From Flavobacterium johnsoniae UW101 (lineage in GTDB: Bacteria > Bacteroidota > Bacteroidia > Flavobacteriales > Flavobacteriaceae), in assembly GCF_000016645.1 (NCBI RefSeq), contig NC_009441.1:3038001-3102000 (forward strand): a stretch of DNA of 64,000 bases, read 5' to 3'. Each line of letters begins with the position of its first letter. The first letter of the stretch is position 1. The notes below the pieces were generated by a model, which saw only the letters and a list, made by a program, of their open reading frames with translations, was not told the DNA's origin and searched no databases. The position numbers and the translations under genes were made by a program. Of this stretch, positions 60,175-64,000 are shown piece by piece.

Positions 60175-60206
60175 AAAAAAAATGTCCAACAATAGTCGGA
60201 CATTTC
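60172..60206 (-). terminator. intrinsic terminator of the SRPBCC gene
   Basis: AAATGTCC and GGACATTT form the stem. On the minus strand it is followed by a run of T (complement of 60172-60180). Confidence 0.75.
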
Positions 60207-60239
60207 AATTTATAATTCACAATTAACAATTCACCATTA

Positions 60240-60632
60240 TTAAAGTTTGTGCATATTGTTTGCTAAAGTTTCAATAAACTTACCAATTGGACCTTTAACC
60301 ATCATTGCCATCATAGCGTTAAATTCGCCTTCGAAAAACAATTGTACGGCACTTTCTGAGTCAGAAACGCTGTCGATGTTTGATGTTAAAGTAAACGGAA
60401 GTTTATCACTTGCAGCGCCCAGAACAATTTTGTTTGGAGCTGTTTTGTCTTTCATTTTTAATTTGATTTCCGGCATGCCTTTCAATCCAAAAATAAAAGA
60501 GTCTTCGCCAGTAACCTCAAATTTTGCAATGTTATCCGGCATTAATTTTTCAAAATTCTTAACATCAGTCAATTGATCGAATAAATCCTGTGCTGATTTC
60601 TGAACAGTAACTTTTGGACTTTCTAAGTTCAT
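60240..60632 (-). CDS. SRPBCC family protein
   Basis: A 130-residue START-like/SRPBCC fold protein, a cavity for a hydrophobic ligand. VTVQKSAQDLFDQLTDVKNFEKLMPDN is the usual start, followed by alternating strands (FIFGLKGMPEIKLKMKDK, KLPFTLTSNIDSV, SAVQLFFEGEFNAMMAMM) and the C-terminal helix GPIGKFIETLANNMHKL. Ligand and function unknown. It follows pyrE on the same strand with a 175-bp repeat-bearing gap. ATG at 60630-60632. Confidence 0.8.
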   Translation of the reverse strand: MNLESPKVTVQKSAQDLFDQLTDVKNFEKLMPDNIAKFEVTGEDSFIFGLKGMPEIKLKMKDKTAPNKIVLGAASDKLPFTLTSNIDSVSDSESAVQLFFEGEFNAMMAMMVKGPIGKFIETLANNMHKL

Positions 60633-60653
60633 ATAATATTTTTTAATTTTTAT

Positions 60654-60712
60654 TTAACCGCAAAGGGCGCAAGGTTTTTTACTAAGTTATGTATAATTGC
60701 GCAAAATTCGCA
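60654..60712. repeat. GCAAAG-type dispersed repeat
   Basis: AACCGCAAAGGGCGCAAGG on the left and AAAATTCGCAAAGTTGAAA on the right. Related to 12578-12715 and 42271-42371 but less complete. Nothing else in the gap but short poly-AT repeats (ATCAACAATCAACAATC). Confidence 0.5.
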
Positions 60713-60807
60713 AAGTTGAAACTTTAAATAAACTCCAAAATCCAAAAAGAGCAGAGCGATTTTTAGAAAATCAACAATCAACAATCAACAATCTAAAATC
60801 TAAAATC

Positions 60808-61452
60808 TTATTCCTGTCCCCAAGTCGATGGGCTTACGCTCCATTCTTGTAATGTAGACTGCTGGTCTTCTGTGATGTATTGTTTTTGAACGGCTAAATC
60901 TAATAGATTTTCGTAGTTGCTTAATGTGAATAAATCAACATTAGCTTCTTTGAAGTTTTCTTCGGCAACGCCAAAACCATAAGTAAAAACGGCAGCCATT
61001 CCTTTAATGTTGGCACCTTCGTTTCTTAAAGCTTCTACAGCTAATAAACTGCTTTTTCCGGTGCTGATTAAATCTTCAACCACGACAACATTTTGTCCTT
61101 TTTGTAAAAAACCTTCAACTTGGTTTTGTCTTCCGTGTTTTTTTGGTTCCGGACGTACGTATACGAATGGAAGTCCTAGGCTTTCGGCAACCAAAATCCC
61201 AACTCCAATGGCTCCAGTGGCAACACCGGCAATGACATCAGGCTTTCCAAATTGTTTTTCGATGTTCTTCGCAAACTCGTCGCGAACGTAGTTTCTAATG
61301 CTGGGAAATGAAAGAATTAACCTATTATCACAATAAATAGGAGATTTCCATCCAGAAGCCCATGTAAAAGGATTTTCTGGATTCAATTTAATTGCATTTA
61401 TTTGCAAAAGCAATTCAGCTGTTTTTTCGGCAGTATCTTTATTAAAAATCAT
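60808..61452 (-). CDS. pyrE: orotate phosphoribosyltransferase
   Basis: Adds PRPP-derived ribose-5-phosphate to orotate in pyrimidine synthesis. 214 residues from the ATG at 61450-61452; a longer frame adds 11 unrelated residues and overlaps the promoter, so the internal Met is used. Motifs: FTWASGWKSPIYCDNR, VTGAIGVGILVAE and the PRPP loop VVVVEDLISTGKSSLLAVEALR (13-residue PRPP signature with two acidic residues). Divergent from the NUDIX gene with 7 bp between the ATGs. A TTG-N18-TACATTTG promoter overlaps the NUDIX start, so pyrE appears to be transcribed as a leaderless mRNA. Confidence 0.95.
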   Translation of the reverse strand: MIFNKDTAEKTAELLLQINAIKLNPENPFTWASGWKSPIYCDNRLILSFPSIRNYVRDEFAKNIEKQFGKPDVIAGVATGAIGVGILVAESLGLPFVYVRPEPKKHGRQNQVEGFLQKGQNVVVVEDLISTGKSSLLAVEALRNEGANIKGMAAVFTYGFGVAEENFKEANVDLFTLSNYENLLDLAVQKQYITEDQQSTLQEWSVSPSTWGQE

Positions 61453-61456
61453 AGTA

Positions 61457-61485
61457 CAAATGTATAAAGTTTTTGTAAACGACAA
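61457..61485 (-). promoter_or_regulatory. pyrE promoter overlapping the NUDIX start codon
   Basis: Minus strand TTG (61485-61483), 18-nt spacer, TACATTTG (61464-61457). It is a full consensus match whose predicted start point falls about at the pyrE ATG (61452). The -7 element covers the first codons of the divergent NUDIX gene. Confidence 0.75.
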
Positions 61486-62110
61486 ACCACTTTTTTTGAC
61501 AAATGAAATCTCGAAAGAAACAGATTTCCAATTGTTCTTGTTGGAGAGTATTGATATCGAACAGCTTATAGTTAAAATTTTTCAAAATAAAATTCAAAAA
61601 GCCATTTTATATCATCCCGACGAAAGTGAAATAATGAAAACCCTTAAGGCCAAAATTCCGGTAAATAAAGCGGGCGGAGGCTTTGTGTATAATAAGAAAG
61701 GCGAGGTTTTATTTATCTTTAGAAACGGAAAATGGGACCTGCCAAAAGGCGGAATCGAAAAAGGGGAAGACATTGAAGCGACGGCTATGCGTGAGGTAGA
61801 GGAGGAGACAGGGGTAAACAAGCTTCGTATTACGAGTAAACTTCAAAAAACCTATCATATCTTTAAACGTAACGGAAAATACAAACTTAAAATCACACAT
61901 TGGTTCGAAATGTTTTCTGATTTTGAAGGAACGCCGCACGGGCAGATTGAAGAAGGAATCGAAAAAGTGGCGTGGTTAAATCCTGAACAGATTAAAGAGG
62001 CTTTGACGAACTCTTATGAAAATATCAAGTTGTTGTTTGAGGAGAAAGAAAAACCATTGGAAAAGCTTGCTTCGCCTATTGCGTATCGATCTGGGCCAGA
62101 ATCTAAATAA
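61460..62110 (+). CDS. NUDIX hydrolase
   Basis: A 216-residue phosphoanhydride hydrolase. The Nudix box reads GGIEKGEDIEATAMREVEEETGV, meeting GX5EX7REUXEEXGU. An N-terminal domain of about 65 residues with no assigned function precedes it. The region after the box (LRITSKLQKTYHIFKRNGKYKLKITHWFEMFSDFEG) is like ADP-ribose or diadenosine-polyphosphate hydrolases, but specificity is not clear. ATG at 61460, 7 bp from the pyrE ATG on the other strand. TATCTTTA (61434-61441) is a near-match -7 element for this gene inside pyrE. Confidence 0.88.
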   Translation: MYKVFVNDKPLFLTNEISKETDFQLFLLESIDIEQLIVKIFQNKIQKAILYHPDESEIMKTLKAKIPVNKAGGGFVYNKKGEVLFIFRNGKWDLPKGGIEKGEDIEATAMREVEEETGVNKLRITSKLQKTYHIFKRNGKYKLKITHWFEMFSDFEGTPHGQIEEGIEKVAWLNPEQIKEALTNSYENIKLLFEEKEKPLEKLASPIAYRSGPESK

Positions 62111-62238
62111 CGAGTAATTTTAAAATAGAAATTTAATATTTCGTGTATTAAAAATCGTACTTTTGTTTGGTAAGCAAAAAATGATTATAATACGTTTTGA
62201 TGGTAGGATACAATTTAATTTTGTTTTTTACCAGTTAC

Positions 62239-62265
62239 TTGATATTGCCATTAATATTATCTTTG
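62239..62265 (+). promoter_or_regulatory. promoter of the second XRE gene (leaderless arrangement)
   Basis: TTG (62239-62241), 16-nt spacer, TATCTTTG (62258-62265), which ends 4 bp before the ATG at 62270. Same TATCTTTGAATTATG junction as at 18113. Confidence 0.65.
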
Positions 62266-62269
62266 AATT

Positions 62270-62659
62270 ATGAGCACATTTACAAAACCAAGCCATATAG
62301 GGCGAAAAATAAGCCGAATTCGTGAACTTCGTGACATGAAGCAAGAAGCTTTGGCACAAGCTTTAGGAACGAGCCAGCAGACTATTTCTGCTTTGGAAAA
62401 TAGTGAAGAAATTGATGATGAAAAGCTAAAACAAATTGCAAAAGCCTTAGGAGTAAGTGTTGAAGCACTGAAAAACTTTTCAGACGAAGCAGCAATTAAT
62501 TATTTCAATAATTTCTATGATAATAGTAACGGGACTAATTTCGGAACTAATAATAATTGCACTTTTAATCCTTTAGATAAATTGATTGAAGCTTATGAAG
62601 AAAATAAAAAGCTTTACGAGCGTTTGGTTCAAGCTGAAAAAATAAAGTGGAGTATTTAG
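62270..62659 (+). CDS. XRE family regulator, paralogue of 18125-18520, with a 3' frameshift
   Basis: A 129-residue Cro/C1-type HTH protein, closely similar to the other XRE gene (HIGRKISRIRELRDMKQEALAQALGTSQQTISALENSE; later NNCTFNPLDKLIEAYEENKKLYERLVQAEK). After AEK the frame ends in IKWSI-stop, while the paralogue continues DKVEYLEKLLNGK. Adding one base after the A6 run at about 62637-62642 gives KVEYLEKILKDK and a stop at 62680-62682. So the annotated end is probably the result of a one-base deletion (or a sequencing slip in the A run) that removes the end of the coiled coil. DNA-binding part intact. Leaderless-type promoter upstream. Confidence 0.8.
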   Translation: MSTFTKPSHIGRKISRIRELRDMKQEALAQALGTSQQTISALENSEEIDDEKLKQIAKALGVSVEALKNFSDEAAINYFNNFYDNSNGTNFGTNNNCTFNPLDKLIEAYEENKKLYERLVQAEKIKWSI

Positions 62660-62705
62660 AAAAAATATTGAAGGATAAATAAGTTTTTTATTCCTTCTTA
62701 AATTT

Positions 62706-62746
62706 AAAAAAGCCTAATAAAAGTTGTTTTTATTAGGCTTTTTTTG
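62706..62746 (+). terminator. intrinsic terminator after the second XRE gene
   Basis: AAAAAGCCTAATAAAA and TTTTTATTAGGCTTTTT with a GTTG loop, then seven T. Confidence 0.85.
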
Positions 62747-62774
62747 TTGTTTTTAGGTTTTATCTTTTTGCTGG

Positions 62775-62801
62775 CACGAGCATCTCGCTCGTGTCTTTTT
62801 T
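62775..62801 (+). terminator. second hairpin with T run (CACGAGC/GCTCGTG)
   Basis: CACGAGC (62775-62781), loop ATCTC, GCTCGTG (62787-62793), then TCTTTTTT. Terminator-like. The GCTGGCACGAGC string also resembles a common flavobacterial repeat, so it may be a repeat fragment. Confidence 0.6.
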
Positions 62802-62965
62802 ATTGTATTGATTTTGATTGTGTTAAGAGCAGATAATTAACTTAAGATTATGCTTAAGAATAATAAATGCATCTATTTCTTGTGTTAAAATTTAAAAAAT
62901 TGAAAGAAAATATTTATATATTTTATTTTTAATTAAGTAAAAAGATTACATTTAACCTTTGATTA

Positions 62966-63001
62966 AATTGTAGATTATAATCTACAATTGCTTTGCAATT
63001 G
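62966..63001. promoter_or_regulatory. 24-bp perfect palindrome and overlapping second hairpin
   Basis: 62966-62989 is a perfect palindrome with half-site AATTGTAGATTA. Its right arm overlaps a second inverted repeat, CAATTGC TTT GCAATTG (62985-63001). Both cannot form at once as hairpins. It lies 36 bp before the small ORF at 63026 that heads the DUF4280 cassette, so it is either an operator or an RNA switch-like element. No known consensus recognised. Confidence 0.6.
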
Positions 63002-63025
63002 AAATTAATAACCGCTGTTAATGAT

Positions 63026-63175
63026 ATGGAAAAAGACGAAGACAAAGAAAAAAGGAAACAACAAGTTTTATTTGTAAACCAGGATTATGTACTGCCGTTT
63101 CGGCCTCTTGAACTCAATCACCAGTATTCAGTTTTGTACACAAATCAGTATAGACAATGGAATATCTCTTTTTAG
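63026..63175 (+). CDS. small hypothetical ORF (49 aa) heading the DUF4280 cassette
   Basis: The frame reads MEKDEDKEKRKQQVLFVNQDYVLPFRPLELNHQYSVLYTNQYRQWNISF from the ATG at 63026; a TTG at 62993 lies inside the palindrome and is unlikely. Highly charged start, then a Tyr/Asn-rich end. Lies 24 bp before the DUF4280 gene, on the same strand, which suggests a shared transcript. No domain recognised; could be a small adaptor of the effector cassette or a chance ORF. Confidence 0.45.
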   Translation: MEKDEDKEKRKQQVLFVNQDYVLPFRPLELNHQYSVLYTNQYRQWNISF

Positions 63176-63199
63176 TATAAAAATAAAACCTAACACATT

Positions 63200-63685
63200 A
63201 TGAAAAAACATGTTGTTGTAGACGGTGCTTTGTGCAAGTGTAAGTTTAGCGAAGATCAAAAAGCCACAGATATTTTACTGGTAAAATCGCAGAAAAAGCA
63301 TTTTGCAAATGATAAAGGAGCTGATAAAAAACTTATTGCCACAACAAAAGACGTCAATCAAACCTTAAAGAAAGGCACATTTGGCAAATGCACTTTGCAG
63401 CCAACATCAGGAGGGAATGCTCCTTGTGTAGCAGTGCCACTAAAATGGGATAATCCCTATGAAAAAATTACACTGAGCAATCAGGGGAAAATTTTAACCG
63501 AAGACAGTAAAGCGGCATGTAATATAGGCGGACCGGGCTGTATTGAGATTTTTAAACACGGACAGACAGCCGAAGTTGGAATGCAGCAGATACAGAAAGC
63601 AGATCGTGATGCATTAAAACAAATAAATCCGCTGTTAAATCCCGATGATTTAGATGAAAACGATATTTGTTTTTTTATAAAATAA
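63200..63685 (+). CDS. DUF4280 (PAAR-like) protein
   Basis: A 161-residue PAAR-like protein of the DUF4280 family. The signature MKKHVVVDGALCKCKFSEDQKATDILLVKSQKK, then ANDKGADKKLIATTKD, KKGTFGKCTLQPTSGGNAPC, KWDNPYEKITLSNQGKILTEDSKAACNIGGPGCIEIFKHGQ, with conserved Cys and Gly. PAAR-like proteins cap the spike of type VI secretion or related contractile systems and carry or pair with effectors. No VgrG is in view, but a cut-off ORF follows 8 bp later. The sheath and baseplate genes of such systems would be elsewhere. Confidence 0.85.
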   Translation: MKKHVVVDGALCKCKFSEDQKATDILLVKSQKKHFANDKGADKKLIATTKDVNQTLKKGTFGKCTLQPTSGGNAPCVAVPLKWDNPYEKITLSNQGKILTEDSKAACNIGGPGCIEIFKHGQTAEVGMQQIQKADRDALKQINPLLNPDDLDENDICFFIK

Positions 63686-63693
63686 GAAGAATT

Positions 63694-64000
63694 ATGGCAA
63701 AACTAAAAATATTTGGAAAAGCCAATCCTGTGGTTGGTACTAAAGAATTTTACTCAATTAAAGATCTTTTTGGAAATTTAGCTTCTGCTCAATTCAACGA
63801 ACCAAATTTTGAAAGCATATCAGATGATCAGGTAAAATGGAGTGTCTGGGTATTAAACGGTAAAACCTGGAAAAAAACTACTGAAAATAATGAAACCGGC
63901 ATAACAGTATGTTATATGTTTTCTCAAAAAAGTTTAAAGAGAAAAAGCATAAGAATGCTCGTTGAAGTCAATGGCGAAAAAGCAGTTCTTGATATTGTAA
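63694..64000 (+). CDS. start of a large ORF downstream of DUF4280, cut by the window edge
   Basis: An open frame of 102 codons to the window end with no stop: MAKLKIFGKANPVVGTKEFYSIKDLFGNLASAQFNEPNFESISDDQVKWSVWVLNGKTWKKTTENNETGITVCYMFSQKSLKRKSIRMLVEVNGEKAVLDIV. The N-terminus (KIFGKANPVVGTKEFYSIKDLFG, then an Ig-like run KWSVWVLNGKTWKKT and RMLVEVNGEKAVLDI) is what I would expect of Bacteroidota proteins that follow DUF4280, including type VI-type effectors. It starts 8 bp after the DUF4280 stop. The effector domain, if any, is beyond the window. Confidence 0.7.
   Translation, partial: MAKLKIFGKANPVVGTKEFYSIKDLFGNLASAQFNEPNFESISDDQVKWSVWVLNGKTWKKTTENNETGITVCYMFSQKSLKRKSIRMLVEVNGEKAVLDIV

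Noticed and set aside
60780..60805. ATCAACAATCAACAATC short repeat before pyrE end
   Set aside because: A few short tandem units only; likely noise within the AT-rich gap and not a designed array.
1..64000. tRNA, rRNA or CRISPR array
   Set aside because: I looked in the intergenic regions for cloverleaf patterns, TTCGAATC-type arms and regularly spaced direct repeats and found none; the regular repeats seen are inverted or imperfect word repeats.

Overview
The window is an AT-rich chromosomal segment that looks like a Flavobacterium species of the F. johnsoniae type. The evidence is its gene families and arrangement (YbaB, YebC, ClpC, GyrA with Thr at the quinolone position, a fused RimK, DUF349 and TPR proteins, OstA-like protein), Bacteroidota-type promoters (TTG, 17-20 nt, TAnnTTTG), the lack of Shine-Dalgarno sequences, secreted proteins with a degenerate type IX tail, and many flavobacterial dispersed repeats. 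I saw no rRNA, tRNA, CRISPR array, transposase or integrase gene.

Layout. 1-13 kb: the end of a threonine aldolase gene, YbaB, an S9 peptidase, a cysteine synthase-like enzyme, two tandem LamG-domain secreted proteins, YebC, an S41 tail-specific protease, GcvT and an NAD(P)HX dehydratase. 12.8-17 kb: a HipA-like kinase/DUF3037 pair, a lipoprotein pectate lyase divergent from a Crp-like regulator with a LacI-type palindrome between them, and a GNAT enzyme. 16.2-21.4 kb is the most accessory-looking stretch: dispersed inverted-repeat elements, an unknown two-gene unit, an XRE regulator, and a large HD-phosphohydrolase/GHKL-ATPase protein that resembles predicted defence or conflict proteins.

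21.4-26.6 kb is the threonine operon thrA-thrB-thrC. It is preceded by an unannotated 34-codon leader ORF with ten Thr and five Ile codons, including six consecutive Thr codons, which I read as an attenuation leader. 27-33 kb: histidine ammonia-lyase, a DUF47/Pit phosphate uptake pair, a lipoprotein, a SMI1/KNR4-HEAT protein and DUF421. 33-47 kb: RimB-RimK fusion, ClpC, GyrA, TPR, OsmC, DUF349, a beta-barrel protein, AroE and TPR. 47.7-54.2 kb: aminotransferase, OstA-like protein, GH13 lipoprotein, a small unknown and a lipoprotein superoxide dismutase. 54.2-59.9 kb: a membrane-lipid and quality-control block (acyl-CoA-binding protein, Psd, CdsA, LUD protein, FtsH, RsfS) with BirA divergent from it.

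60.2-62.1 kb: a SRPBCC protein, then PyrE and a NUDIX hydrolase whose start codons lie 7 bp apart, with the pyrE promoter overlapping the NUDIX start. 62.2-64 kb: a second XRE regulator, paralogous to the first but frameshifted near its end, then a 24-bp perfect palindrome and the beginning of a DUF4280 (PAAR-like) cassette that runs off the window and probably belongs to a type VI or related contractile secretion effector locus.

The most notable items are the threonine leader ORF, the HD-GHKL protein, the leaderless-looking promoters of both XRE genes and pyrE, the palindrome before the DUF4280 cassette, and the families of inverted repeats between genes.
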